Source: SCTD01 sp963781675
Lineage (GTDB): Bacteria; Actinomycetota; Actinomycetes; Mycobacteriales; SCTD01
DNA length: 64,000 nt
Direction of reading: 5' to 3'
Assembly: GCA_963781675.1 (NCBI GenBank)
Contig: CAWAGF010000005.1
Coordinates: forward strand, 248,001-312,000
The notes beneath the pieces are model-generated. The model did no database searches. It was not told where the DNA came from and worked only from the letters and a program-made list of their open reading frames with translations. The number at the start of each line of letters is the position of its first letter. Positions within the stretch are counted from its first letter, which is position 1. The position numbers were made by a program, and so were the translations under genes. Below are positions 35,998-45,467 of the stretch, one piece after another.

Positions 35998-36695
35998 AGC
36001 GGCTGACCGTCCCGGCGCCGGCCGTCGTGGCCGCCCCGCCCCGCAGCCTCGGCCGGCTCGGCCCGGCCCTCGCCTGGCTGGCTGGTGCGCAGGGCGCCTG
36101 GCCGGCGGTGGCTCCGAGCCAGGTGCGGCGGCTCGTCGTCAGCGAGGGCGGCACCCGCGACGAGGGGCAGGCCGAGGCCGACGAGCTGGCCGACGGCGGG
36201 TGCGACCTGCTGGTGCTGGGTGCCGGCGGCGACCAGGTGCCCGGGCTCGTCGTGCTCGCCGCGCTGCTCGACCTCGAGCCGGTGCAGGCGGTCGGCACCG
36301 CCGCGGGCGACGACTGGGCGCGGCTGACCACCGGCGTGCGCGACGGCCTGCGCGGTGCGCGCATGCACGTCGGCGACCCCGACGGGCTGCTCAAGGCGGT
36401 GGGCGGCGGCGCGCTGGCCCGCCTCACCGGGCTGCTGGCGCAGTCGGCTGCGCGCCGTACGCCGGTCGTCCTCGACGGTGCTCCGGTCACCGCGGCCGCG
36501 GCCGTCCTCGCCGAGCGGTTCGCCCCCGGCGCGCCCGCCTGGTGGCTGGCCGGCCAGGTGCCGCCGGCGCCGGCCGCGCGGCTGGGGCTGGCCGACCTCG
36601 GCCTGACCGGGCTGCTCGACCTCGGGCTCGGACTGCCCGAGGGGGCCGACCTGGCGCGCGGTGTCCTGGAGCAGGCCCTCGCCCTGGGCAGCTGA
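35994..36695 (+). CDS. Short CobT-like protein
   Basis: 233 residues matching the C-terminal two thirds of nicotinate-nucleotide:dimethylbenzimidazole phosphoribosyltransferase: AVGGGALARLTGLLAQSAARRTPVVLDG, AWWLAGQVPPAPA and LDLGLGLPEG, the last aligning with the catalytic-Glu loop (usually GEGTG). Normal CobT has about 350 residues; the N-terminal helices are missing or greatly shortened. It may be a specialised paralogue or inactive. The GTG overlaps the MBL-fold gene stop. cobS and cobU, expected neighbours, are absent. Confidence 0.72.
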   Translation: MKRLTVPAPAVVAAPPRSLGRLGPALAWLAGAQGAWPAVAPSQVRRLVVSEGGTRDEGQAEADELADGGCDLLVLGAGGDQVPGLVVLAALLDLEPVQAVGTAAGDDWARLTTGVRDGLRGARMHVGDPDGLLKAVGGGALARLTGLLAQSAARRTPVVLDGAPVTAAAAVLAERFAPGAPAWWLAGQVPPAPAARLGLADLGLTGLLDLGLGLPEGADLARGVLEQALALGS

Positions 36696-36722
36696 CCGGG
36701 GGCCCGCCCACCTGCACCACGC

Positions 36723-37242
36723 CTACTCCTGCTGCGCCGACCCCAACGCCCGCACGACCTCGCGCGCCGCCTGGACCGGCGTGAGGGCGTCCATGTCGAG
36801 GACCTGGTGGGCGGTCTCGGCGTAGAGCGGCTCGCGCTCCGCTGCCATCGTCCGCAGCACGCTGGCCGGGTCGTCGTCGAGCCAGGCGCGGCCGCCCTGC
36901 TTCGACACCCGCCGCACCAGCGTCGGCAGCGAGGCCTTGAGCCAGACGACGTGCGCGCCCGCGCGCATGCGCTCGCCGGTCGGCCGGGTCGAGGATGGTC
37001 CCGGCCGGCACCCCCGCCACCAGCGGGCCGGGCATGGCGAGCAGCAGCGTGAGCACGTCGGACTCCGCGCCCCGCAGCCGCTCGACCCCGTGGTCGGCCA
37101 GCAGCTGTGCGGCGGTCGAGCCGGTGCTGCGCTCCAGGAGCGCGTCGTTGTCGAGGCACGGCCAGCCGGTCGCGGCGGCCACGGCCTGGCCGACGGTCGA
37201 CTTGCCCGCCGCCATCAGGCCGATCAGCAGGACCCGGCTCAC
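36723..37242 (-). CDS. Shikimate kinase-like protein (frameshifted)
   Basis: About 172 residues after repair. P-loop GLMAAGKST at 8-16, then LDNDALLERSTG, ERLRGAESDVL and VPAGTILDPADR; the second part MRAGAHVVWLKASLPTLVRRV, GRAWLDDDP and EREPLYAETAHQVLD contains the lid and base-binding regions. A surplus base near 36975 breaks the frame between DPADR and ERMRAG. The shikimate-binding Asp-Arg pair is not cleanly conserved, so another small substrate is possible. GTG overlaps the gcvT stop. Confidence 0.75.
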
Positions 37243-38357
37243 CGGACCCGCGACGGCACGAACGGCGGCTTCACCACGCGCATCGTGCTGGTCCGCCCGC
37301 GCACGTCGACGGTCACCTCGTCGCCCTCGGCCACCGTGCGGTCGAGCAGCGCGAGCCCGATCCCGACCCGGCGGGTCGGCGAGAAGGTCCCGCTGGTGAC
37401 CTCGCCGACGGGGGTGCCGTCGCGCAGCACCGCCATGTGGCTGCGCGGGATCCCGCGGTCCAGCGACTCGAGGCCCCACAGCAGCCGGGGCGCGCCCTGC
37501 TCCTTCTCGCGCACCAGCGCGTCGCGCCCCCAGAAGCGCTCCTTGCCCCAGCCGATCGCCCAGGTCGAGCGGGCCTGCACGGGCGTGATCTCCAGCGACA
37601 GGTCCTGCCCGTGGAGCGGGTAGCCCATCTCGGTGCGCAGCGTGTCGCGCGCGCCGAGCCCGCACGGCAGCACGCCCAGCGGTGCGCCGTGCTCCATCAG
37701 CGCGTCCCAGACCCGGCCGGCGTCCTCCCACCGCGGCAGCAGCTCGTAGCCCAGCTCGCCGGTGTAGCCGGTGCGGCAGACGACGACCGGCAGGCCCTGC
37801 CACTCCGCGGCCGTGAAGGACATGTAGTCGTGGCCGGTCGGCAACCCCAGCGCCTCGATGAGCTCGCCGCTGCGCGGGCCCTGCACGGCGATGACGGCGA
37901 GGGTGCGGTGCAGGTCCTCGACCTCGATGCCGGCCGGCGCGTCGGCCTGCAGGCGCCCGACGACCTGGCTGGAGTTGGCGGCGTTCGGGATGAGGAAGAC
38001 CTCGTCCTCGCTGCGCACGTAGGTGATCAGGTCGTCGACGACGCCGCCGGACGCCTCGTCGCAGCACAGCGTGTACTGGGCCTGCCCGACGCCGACCTTG
38101 CGCAGGTCGTTGGTGAGCCGGTCGTTGACGAAGTCGACCGCTGTCACACCCCGACCGGGGGTACCGCGCACCACGCCCTTGCCGAGGTGGCTGACGTCGA
38201 AGACGCCGACCGCCTCGCGCACGGCCAGGTGCTCCTTCAGGACTCCGCCGCCGGGGTACTCGATCGGCATCTCCCACCCGCCGAAGTCGGCGAGCTTGGC
38301 GCCCAGCGCGACGTGGCGGTCGTGCAGCGGTCCCTGCTGGAGCTCCTGGTCGGTCAC
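37239..38357 (-). CDS. gcvT: Glycine cleavage system T protein (aminomethyltransferase)
   Basis: 372 residues, full length. GGWEMPIEYPGGGVLKEHLAVRE, VGVFDVSHLGKG, AQYTLCCDEASGGVVDDL and VVCRTGYTGELGYEL contain the folate-site and catalytic Asp regions. It transfers the methylene unit from lipoyl-bound aminomethyl to tetrahydrofolate. gcvH and gcvP are not here; standalone gcvT near pepA is also the mycobacterial arrangement. The GTG at 38357 gives the standard N terminus. Confidence 0.94.
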   Translation of the reverse strand: MTDQELQQGPLHDRHVALGAKLADFGGWEMPIEYPGGGVLKEHLAVREAVGVFDVSHLGKGVVRGTPGRGVTAVDFVNDRLTNDLRKVGVGQAQYTLCCDEASGGVVDDLITYVRSEDEVFLIPNAANSSQVVGRLQADAPAGIEVEDLHRTLAVIAVQGPRSGELIEALGLPTGHDYMSFTAAEWQGLPVVVCRTGYTGELGYELLPRWEDAGRVWDALMEHGAPLGVLPCGLGARDTLRTEMGYPLHGQDLSLEITPVQARSTWAIGWGKERFWGRDALVREKEQGAPRLLWGLESLDRGIPRSHMAVLRDGTPVGEVTSGTFSPTRRVGIGLALLDRTVAEGDEVTVDVRGRTSTMRVVKPPFVPSRVR

Positions 38358-38368
38358 AGCCGGGGAAC

Positions 38369-39436
38369 CTACTTCGTGCGCCTCGCCAGGCTCTCGGCGA
38401 GGGCGGGCAGGTCGTCGTCGCCGACCCACGCCGCCGTCGACACCCGCAGCACCGGCCGGTCGAGGTCGTCGCTGCGGCTGGTCGGGACGGCGCTGGTGAC
38501 GAAGCCGTCCTCGAGCAGGCCCGCACGGGTGGCGACCGGGTCGCCACCGACCAGCGTGGTGATGCCGGTCGGCTCGTCGAGGGGCTCGCGGACCGTCCAG
38601 CCGTCCACGGCGGCGAGCACCTCCCGGGCCTGCCGGGCGCGCGCGTGCACCACCGGCAGCAGGTCCGGCGTCCACTGCTGCGCCGCCACGGCGAGACCGA
38701 CCCAGCCGGCGACGTGCGCCTCCTGCGCCTCCCACCGCTGCATGCCGGAGCAGCGCGTCGGCGCCAGCGTCGGCGGCTCGGTCAGCGCCGCCTGCACGTG
38801 CGGGTCGACGACGGCGAACCCGACGCCCCGCGGCCCGCACAGCCACTTGCGGCTGGTGCCGACGTACGCCGCGCAGCCGTGCGGCACCGGCGTCTGCCCC
38901 AGCGACTGCGCGACGTCGAGCAGCAGCGGTGTGCCCGTCGCGAAGACCTCCTCCACCGGCTGGGCGACGCCCCGCTGGCTGGCCACCTGCGGGAAGGTCA
39001 CCAGGTCGAGGTCGTCCGGCACGCCGGTGATGCGGCCGTCGTCGTCGACCGGCAGGCCGACCAGCTCCCAGCCGCGCTCCTGCGCCAGGAGCCGCAGCAC
39101 GCGGGCGTTCGCGCCGTACTCGCTCGGCACCGTCCCGACCCGCGCCCCGCGACGCAGCGGCCAGGCCGCCAGCAGGACGGCGAACGCGGTGCCGGCGCCG
39201 TCGGCGAAGGCGACGTCACCGGCGCCCAAGCCGACCAGCTCGGCCAGTGCCGCCCGCCCCTCGTCCACCTGCGCCGTGCCCGCCTCCGCGGCGACGTAGC
39301 CGCCGAGCGAGGCCTCCCGGTGCAGGTGCCCGACCTGCGCGTCGAGCACCTCGCGCGACGGTCGTCCCGCGCCGGCGACGTCGAGCAGCACGGACTGCGT
39401 GGGCATGCGGGCGTCGACCCACTCCTCGACCGTCAT
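38369..39436 (-). CDS. Class V aminotransferase, EgtE-like
   Basis: 355 residues. PLP Lys197 lies in GTSRKWLCGPRG and the cofactor Asp in LLLDVAQSLGQ. The fold is that of cysteine desulfurase-like enzymes without the reactive Cys loop. The tail LRVSTAAWVGDDDLPAL and overall length resemble EgtE, the C-S lyase of ergothioneine synthesis. egtABCD are not nearby, so this is a family-level inference. Follows by 11 bases upstream of gcvT on the same strand. Confidence 0.75.
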   Translation of the reverse strand: MTVEEWVDARMPTQSVLLDVAGAGRPSREVLDAQVGHLHREASLGGYVAAEAGTAQVDEGRAALAELVGLGAGDVAFADGAGTAFAVLLAAWPLRRGARVGTVPSEYGANARVLRLLAQERGWELVGLPVDDDGRITGVPDDLDLVTFPQVASQRGVAQPVEEVFATGTPLLLDVAQSLGQTPVPHGCAAYVGTSRKWLCGPRGVGFAVVDPHVQAALTEPPTLAPTRCSGMQRWEAQEAHVAGWVGLAVAAQQWTPDLLPVVHARARQAREVLAAVDGWTVREPLDEPTGITTLVGGDPVATRAGLLEDGFVTSAVPTSRSDDLDRPVLRVSTAAWVGDDDLPALAESLARRTK

Positions 39437-39461
39437 GGGCCGATCCTGCATCCTGCGGGCC

Positions 39462-39668
39462 ATGGAGTTCCGCGCCACGCGGCTGTCGGAGGCAGGACCG
39501 CCACCGGATCGAGGTCTCGGAGGAGGTCGTCGTGGGGCGTTCTTCGACGGGCTGTCCTACAGCGGCCGCCGGCGGCACGTGCTGTCGGTCGAGGGTGCGA
39601 AGACGGAAGAGACGCGGCAGCGACGGATCGCCAAGGCCGTGGAGCAGCTGGCGGCGGGCAGCGCCTAG
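39462..39668 (+). pseudogene. Internally deleted DUF1905/YdeI remnant
   Basis: The 5' end encodes MEFRATRLS and, with frame changes, GRTATGIEVSEEVV, the start of a DUF1905 domain. The 3' end encodes AFFDGLSYSGRRRHVLSVEGAKTEETRQRRIAKAVEQL, the C terminus of YdeI/OmpD-associated-like proteins. A normal member is about 150 residues, so roughly 80 central residues are missing. Both ends remaining in order shows an internal deletion of a once intact gene. Confidence 0.65.
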
Positions 39669-39699
39669 CCCCCGGGCCGGAGGTGGCAGGGTCGGTCGG

Positions 39700-40308
39700 G
39701 TGCCTGCCACCTCGCTGAGCCTGCTCGACTGGCGGCGGCGCGTCGCCGCCCTCTACGCCGACGTCCGCGCGCAGGACGACCCGCGCGAGGCGCACGCGCG
39801 GTGGCGGGCCGGGCGCGACGACCTGCTGGCCACGCACCCGGACTCGCCCCTGCTGCCGGCCGCGCGTGCGGCGTTCGCCGGGCTGCCGGTCGCGCCGTAC
39901 GACCCGGCCTGGCGGTTCGAGGTCGAGGTGGACCGGGACGTCGCGCCGGCGCGCCTCGAGGTGCCGACCGGCACCGACGGCGTGGTGCCGTTCGACCGGC
40001 TGGGCGTCGCCGAGCTGCCTGCCGTCGGCTCGCTCGACGTGTGGTGGCTCGGGTCGTACGGCGGCGGCGTCTTCGTCCCGCTCAAGGACGCGACGTCCGG
40101 TCGCACGACGTACGGCGGCGGCCGCTACCTGCTGGACACGGTGAAGGGGGCCGACCTCGGCGGGAACGCGCGCGACGAGCTGCTGGTGCTGGACCTGAAC
40201 TTCGCCTACAACCCGTCCTGCGCCTACGACCCGGCGTGGGCGTGCCCGCTGGCTCCCGCCGGCAACGTCCTCGCGGTCGAGGTCGCTGCCGGCGAGCTCC
40301 TGCGCTAG
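39700..40308 (+). CDS. DUF1684 protein
   Basis: 202 residues. DWRRRVAALYADVR near the start, the middle GGGVFVPLKDATSGRTTYGGGRYL, and the hallmark LDLNFAYNPSCAYDP followed by WACPLAP near the C terminus define DUF1684. The conserved Cys-Asp cluster suggests metal binding; function is unknown. The GTG at 39700 begins the conserved part. The TAG stop is shared with the convergent ABC substrate-binding gene through CTAG. Confidence 0.88.
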   Translation: MPATSLSLLDWRRRVAALYADVRAQDDPREAHARWRAGRDDLLATHPDSPLLPAARAAFAGLPVAPYDPAWRFEVEVDRDVAPARLEVPTGTDGVVPFDRLGVAELPAVGSLDVWWLGSYGGGVFVPLKDATSGRTTYGGGRYLLDTVKGADLGGNARDELLVLDLNFAYNPSCAYDPAWACPLAPAGNVLAVEVAAGELLR

Positions 40309-41273
40309 CCCTTGCCGAGCAGGCCCTCCTTCTCGAGGAAGCTGCGCGCGACGTCGGCAGCCTGCTCGCGGTCCTCGTCGACGCGGCGGTTGAGCTCGGC
40401 GAGGTCCTCGCTGCTCAGCGCTGCGGACAGCGCGTTCAGCGCCTCGGCGACCTCGTCGTCGCCGGCCGGGCCGTCCGGGTTCACGACCGGCAGGAGGTTG
40501 TCGGCGTTCTGCAGCGCCTTGTCGTCCTCGAGCACGACGAGGTCGAGCGCCGCGAGCGTGCCGTCGGTGGTGCCGGACAGGCCGAGCTGGGCCTGCCCCT
40601 TCACGACGGCCTGCTTGTTCTGCACGCTGCCGAAGCCGAGCGGCAGGTCCTTGGTCACGTCGATGCCGTAGGTCTGCTCCAGCCCGAGCTCGCACTTGGG
40701 CCGCTCGGGGCACTCGGCCGTGCCGGCCAGGACCACTGGCAGCTTCGCCGCCCCGAGGTCGGACAGCGTCTTCAGGCTGTGCTCCTCGGCGAAGGCCCGG
40801 GTGACGAAGAAGGCGTTCTGGTTGGCGGCCTCGGCCGGCTCCAGCACCTCCAGCCCCTTCTCCTGCGCGAGGCCGCGCAGGGCCGTCACCGTCTCCTGCA
40901 CGTCACCGGTCGCGAGGGTCTTCGCGTCCGGGCCGTTCTTCGCGCGGTTGAGGAACTCGGTGAACGTCGCGGCGTACTCCGGGACCGCGTCGATGCTGCC
41001 CTTCTCGAGCTCGGGGGCGTACAGCTCGCGGTTGTCCACCGGCTGGAGGGTGACCGTGTAGCCGCGGTCCTCCAGCACCGCCTTGTACATCTCCATCATG
41101 ATCAGCGACTCGGTGAAGCTGGCGCCGCCGACGGTGATCTGGCCGCCGCCGCCGTCCTTGCCCGAGGGGGCGGTGACGTCGTCGCCGCCACCACCGCACG
41201 CGGCGAGGACGAGGGACGCGGCGAGTGCTGCAGCCACGGCCGGCAGGCGCCGGCGCAGGGGGGAACGAGACAT
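40305..41273 (-). CDS. OpuBC/OsmX-like ABC substrate-binding lipoprotein
   Basis: 322 residues. Lipobox LVLAAC with Cys26, a Gly-rich linker, then a type II binding fold: ITVGGASFTESLIMMEMYKAVLEDRG, AVPEYAATFTEFLN and LGLSGTTDGT. It belongs to the glycine betaine/choline/carnitine receptor group. Works with two permeases upstream on the same strand and the divergent ATPase. Aromatic cage residues cannot be assigned confidently, so the exact osmolyte is open. Confidence 0.88.
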   Translation of the reverse strand: MSRSPLRRRLPAVAAALAASLVLAACGGGGDDVTAPSGKDGGGGQITVGGASFTESLIMMEMYKAVLEDRGYTVTLQPVDNRELYAPELEKGSIDAVPEYAATFTEFLNRAKNGPDAKTLATGDVQETVTALRGLAQEKGLEVLEPAEAANQNAFFVTRAFAEEHSLKTLSDLGAAKLPVVLAGTAECPERPKCELGLEQTYGIDVTKDLPLGFGSVQNKQAVVKGQAQLGLSGTTDGTLAALDLVVLEDDKALQNADNLLPVVNPDGPAGDDEVAEALNALSAALSSEDLAELNRRVDEDREQAADVARSFLEKEGLLGKG

Positions 41274-41366
41274 GGGAACCGCCTTCTGTGTCCCGCGGCC
41301 GGAGGACCGCGCGTGTCCGGCGGGCGCAACGGGCGCACCCGCGAGGGGAGGCACCATCGTGCCCTC

Positions 41367-42036
41367 TCAGGCGGCGCGGCGCCGGGAGGGCTCGACCCGG
41401 CGCGCCAGCCCGGCGAACACGAGCTCGACGGCCAGCGCGAACAGCGCGACGAGCAGCGCGCCGGCCACCACGGCCGACAGGTCCTGCGTGCCGAAGCCGA
41501 GCAGGATGATGCTGCCGAGCCCGCCGCCGGCGACCAGCGCGGCGATCGTCGCCGTGGCGACCACCTGCACGGCGGCCAGCCGGATCCCGTTCAGCAGCAG
41601 CGGCGCCGCCAGCGGCAGCTCGACCCGGCGCACGACCTGCAGCGCGGCTCAGCCCCACGCCCTTCGCGGCCTCGACGACGGCCCGGTCGACCTCGCGCAT
41701 GCCGACGTAGCCGTTGGTGAGGATCGGCGGCACGGCGAACAGCACCAGGGCCGTCACCGTCGACTGCGGGCCGAAGCCGAGCGGCCCGATGGCCAGCAGG
41801 ACGAGCACCGCGAAGGTCGGCACGGCGCGCCCGACGTTCGCGAGGTTCAGCGCGAGCAGGCCGCCGCGCCCGACGTGGCCGAGCCAGAGCGCCAGCGGCA
41901 CCGCGAGCAGGCAGGCCAGCCCCAGGGCGGCAGCGCTGAGGCCGAGGTGCTCGACGAAGCGCGCGGGGATGCCGTCCGGCCCGTGCCAGTGCTCGTCGTC
42001 GGTCAGCCACCGCACCGCACCGGTGAGGACGTTCAC
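41367..42036 (-). CDS. Osmolyte ABC permease (OpuB/OpuC type), frameshifted
   Basis: About 223 residues with five or six membrane helices. GRAVPTFAVLVLL, PILTNGYVGMREVDRAVVEAAKGVG and the EAA loop, then VELPLAAPLLLNGIRLAAVQV and GGGLGSIILLGFG are typical. A frameshift near 41648 splits the EAA loop region from the last helices. The GTG overlaps the stop of the other permease gene, so they are co-translated and probably form a heterodimer. Confidence 0.85.
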
Positions 42037-42712
42037 CGCGCCGCCCGCTGCCACGGCGTCAGCACGCGCTGCACGCCGAGCAGGAGCAGGTCGGCCGCGA
42101 GCGCGAGCGCGACCACGAGGACCGACGCCGTCAGCACCTCCGCCTGGAACTGCGTCCGCAGCCCGCTGTAGATGAGGTTGCCGAGCCCGCCGCTGCCGAG
42201 GATCGCGCCGACCGTCGTGAGCGCGACGGTCGACACGGTGGCCACGCGCAGCCCGGCCAGGATCGTCGGGAGCGCCAGCGGCAGCTGCACGCGCAGCAGC
42301 AGCGACAGCGGTCCGTACCCGGTGCCGGTCGCCGACTCGACGACCGCCGCGGGCACCGCCTGCAGACCCGCCAGGACGTTGCGCACCAGGACGGTCAAGG
42401 AGTAGAGCACCAGCCCGACGACCACGGTCAGCGGCGACAGCCCGGTCACCGGCACCAGCAGCGAGAACAGCGCGAGCGAGGGCACCGTGTAGAGCGCGGT
42501 CGTCGTGCCGAGGACGAGCGCCCTGGCAGCGCGGAGCTGCGGAACGCCAGCACCCCGAGGGGCAGCGCCAGCAGCAGGCCGAGCGCGACCGAGACCGCCG
42601 TGATGGTGATGTGCTGCCACGTCGCGGACAGGATCAGCTCGGAGCGTGTGCTGAGGTAGTCCCCGCAGATCCAGTCGTTGCGCTGGAGACACCCCGGCGA
42701 CGAGGAGGCCAC
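42033..42712 (-). CDS. Osmolyte ABC permease (OpuB/OpuC type), frameshifted
   Basis: About 226 residues. The N terminus CLQRNDWICGDYLSTRSELILSATWQH is typical of actinobacterial OpuB permeases. A frameshift near 42525 (LAFRS to LGTTTALYTVPSLALFSLL) interrupts helix 2; afterwards LQAVPAAVVESATGTGYGPLSLLLRVQLPLALP is the EAA loop and GAILGSGGLGNLIYSG the terminal part. The GTG at 42712 leaves 25 bases to the divergent ATPase gene. First gene of the permease-permease-receptor unit. Confidence 0.85.
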
Positions 42713-42737
42713 GAGCGTGGACGGTACCTCCGCGTCG

Positions 42738-43845
42738 ATGATCCGCCTCGAGGGCGTGTCGAAGCAGTACGCCGACGGCACCGTCGCCGTGGAGGCGCTG
42801 GACCTGGACGTCCCGCCGGGAGACCTGGTGGTGCTGGTCGGCCCGTCCGGCTGCGGCAAGACGACGACGCTGAAGATGGTGAACCGGCTCATCCAGCCGA
42901 GCAGCGGGCGCATCGTGCTGGACGGCGAGGACGTCACCGAGGTCGACCAGGTGCAGCTGCGGCGCCGGATCGGCTACGTCATCCAGAGCGCCGGGCTGTT
43001 CCCGCACCGCACGATCCTCGACAACGTGACGACGGTGCCGCAGCTGCTCGGGTGGGACCGCGCCCGGGCCCGCGCCCGCGGCATGGAGCTGCTCGAGCTG
43101 GTCGGCCTGGAGCCCGGGACCTACGCCGGCCGCTACCCGGCGCAGCTGTCCGGCGGCCAGCAGCAGCGCGTCGGCGTCGCCCGCGCCCTCGCCGCCGACC
43201 CGCCCGTGCTGCTCATGGACGAGCCGTTCGGCGCCGTCGACCCGGTGGTCCGCGAGCGGCTCCAGAGCGAGTTCCTGCGCCTGCAGCAGGAGGTGCGCAA
43301 GACGATCCTGTTCGTCACGCACGACATCGACGAGGCGGTGCGCCTCGCGGACCGCATCGCCGTCTTCTCCGAGCGCGGGAGGCTCGAGCAGTACGCCCCG
43401 CCCGCGGACGTGCTGGGCGCCCCGGCGAACGCCTTCGTCGCCGACTTCGTCGGAGCGGGCCGCACCCTCAAGCGGCTGTCCGTGACGGCCGTCGACCGGG
43501 AGTCGCTGGTGCAGCCGGTCGTCCTGCAGCCGGCCGACCGGCTCGAGGACGCCCGGGTGCGGCTGCAGGCGGCGGGGGCGTCCTGGGCGGTCGCGGTCGA
43601 CCACGAGGGCGGGCTGGCGGGGCTGGCTCCCGCTCGACGCGATGGAGGGCGCGGGCGCGGTCGGCGACCTGCCACCGCGCCCTGCGGCCCGCGTCCCGTC
43701 GGACGCGACGCTCGAGCAGGCGCTCGACGCCCTGCTGCAGCAGGACGCCGACTGGGTGGCCGTGGTCGACGGCGGGCGCTGCCTCGGCGTGCTGACCCTC
43801 CCGGCCCTGCACGCGGCCCTGCGCCGGTCGCGCCCCACCCCCTGA
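42738..43845 (+). CDS. Osmolyte ABC transporter ATPase with CBS pair (frameshifted)
   Basis: About 369 residues. Walker A GPSGCGKTTT, Q-loop VIQSAGLFPH, signature LSGGQQQR, Walker B VLLMDEPFGAVD, and switch His in FVTHDIDEA are intact. The C-terminal part, VDHEGGLAGLAPLDAM then VPSDATLEQALDALLQQDADWVAVVD, is a CBS pair, as in ionic-strength-gated OpuA/OpuC ATPases. One surplus C near 43628 breaks the frame. It is transcribed away from its permeases, unlike the usual ATPase-first operon. Confidence 0.9.
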
Positions 43846-43876
43846 CGCCGGGACCGCCGCACTAGGCTGACTCGGC

Positions 43877-45404
43877 GTGACCTCCCTCAGCCTGTCCAGC
43901 TCGCCGGCCGCCTCCGCGAAGGTCGACGCCGTCGTCATCGGCGTCACCCGCGGCCCCAAGGGGCTGGTGCTCGCGCCCGGCTCGGACAGCGTCGCGAGCG
44001 CGCTCGGCAAGGGCCTGCTGCCCGCGCTCACGGGCCTCGGCGCGACCGGCAAGGCCGAGGAGGTCACCCGGCTCGCCACGCTCGGCGCCACCACGGCGCC
44101 GGTCGTCGTCGCCGTCGGCCTCGGCGACCTGCCGGCCAAGGGGACGGCGTACGACGCGGAGGTGCTGCGCCGCGCGACCGGCGCCGCCGTCCGCGCCCTC
44201 GCCGGCTCGCGGAAGGTGGCCGTCACGCTCGCTGCGGTCGGCCCGGACGTCGCCGCGCAGGTGCGCGCCGTCGGCGAGGGCGCCCTGCTCGGCGCCTACG
44301 CCTTCTCCCGCTACCGCACCACCGACGTGAAGCACCGCAAGGAGCCGGTCGCCGACGTCGTCCTCGTCGTCCCGGACGCCAAGGACAAGGCCCTGCGCGC
44401 CGCCGTCACCCGCGCCGAGGTCGTCGCCAAGGCCGTCCGCCTGGCTCGCGACCTGGTCAACACGCCCCCGAGCGACCTGCACCCGGTGGAGCTGGCCGAG
44501 GTGGCCCGCACCCGCTGCGGCGGCGCCGGCGTCGACGTCGAGGTGCTCGAGGGGAAGGCGCTCGCGAAGGGCGGCTTCGGCGGGATCATCGGCGTCGGCC
44601 AGGGCTCCGCGAACGGCCCGCGCCTGGTCCACCTCTCGTACAAGGGCGGCAAGGGCGGCAGCGGCACCAAGGTCGCGCTCGTCGGCAAGGGCATCACCTT
44701 CGACTCGGGCGGCCTGAGCCTCAAGCCGCCGACGGCGATGGAGGAGATGAAGAGCGACATGGGCGGCGCCGCCGCGGTGATCGCCACCATGGCCGCCGTC
44801 GCCGAGCTCGCCCTGCCCGTGGACGTCGAGGCGTGGGTCCCGATGGCCGAGAACATGCCGAGCGGCGCCGCGATCCGCCCCTCGGACATCCTGACCTTCC
44901 GCAACGGCATGACCGTCGAGGTCAACAACACCGACGCCGAGGGCCGGCTGATCCTGGCCGACGCGATCGCCCGCGCCTGCGAGGACGGGCCCGACGTCGT
45001 CCTCGACGTCGCGACGCTCACCGGTGCGCAGCTGGTCGCCCTCGGCGCCCGCACGACCGCGGTCATGGGCAACGACGACGCGCTCCGCGCGCGCCGTCGT
45101 CGACGCGGCCGGCCGCGCGGGCGAGCCCTCCTGGCCGATGCCGCTCCCGGCCGAGCTCCGCAAGGGCCTCGACAGCGAGATCGCGGACCTGGTCAACACC
45201 GGCCCGCGCGAGGGCGGGATGCTCACCGCCGGGCTGTTCCTGCAGGAGTTCGTCACCGAGGGCGTCCGCTGGGCGCACCTCGACATCGCCGGCCCCGCCT
45301 TCAACAGCGGGGACGCGTACGGCTACACCCCGCGCGGCGGCACCGGCGCGGCCGTGCGCACCTTCGTGCAGGTCCTCGAGGACCTCGCCACCTCGAAGGT
45401 GTAA
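43877..45404 (+). CDS. pepA: Leucyl (cytosol) aminopeptidase, M17 (frameshifted)
   Basis: About 509 residues after repair. It removes N-terminal amino acids using two divalent metals. GKGITFDSGGLSLKP, MKSDMGGAAAV and NTDAEGRLILADA (near 351) carry the metal ligands and catalytic Arg; GPAFNSGDAYGYTPRGGTG closes the C terminus. A surplus base near 45090 (DDALRA to AVVDAAGRAGE) breaks the frame. The GTG at 43877 lies 31 bases after the ATPase gene. Confidence 0.93.
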
Positions 45405-45467
45405 CGCCGGGGCCGGACCTGCCGATGCAGGGGGAGAAGCCTGCTCCCTAGTGCACCGGAGGATGAC

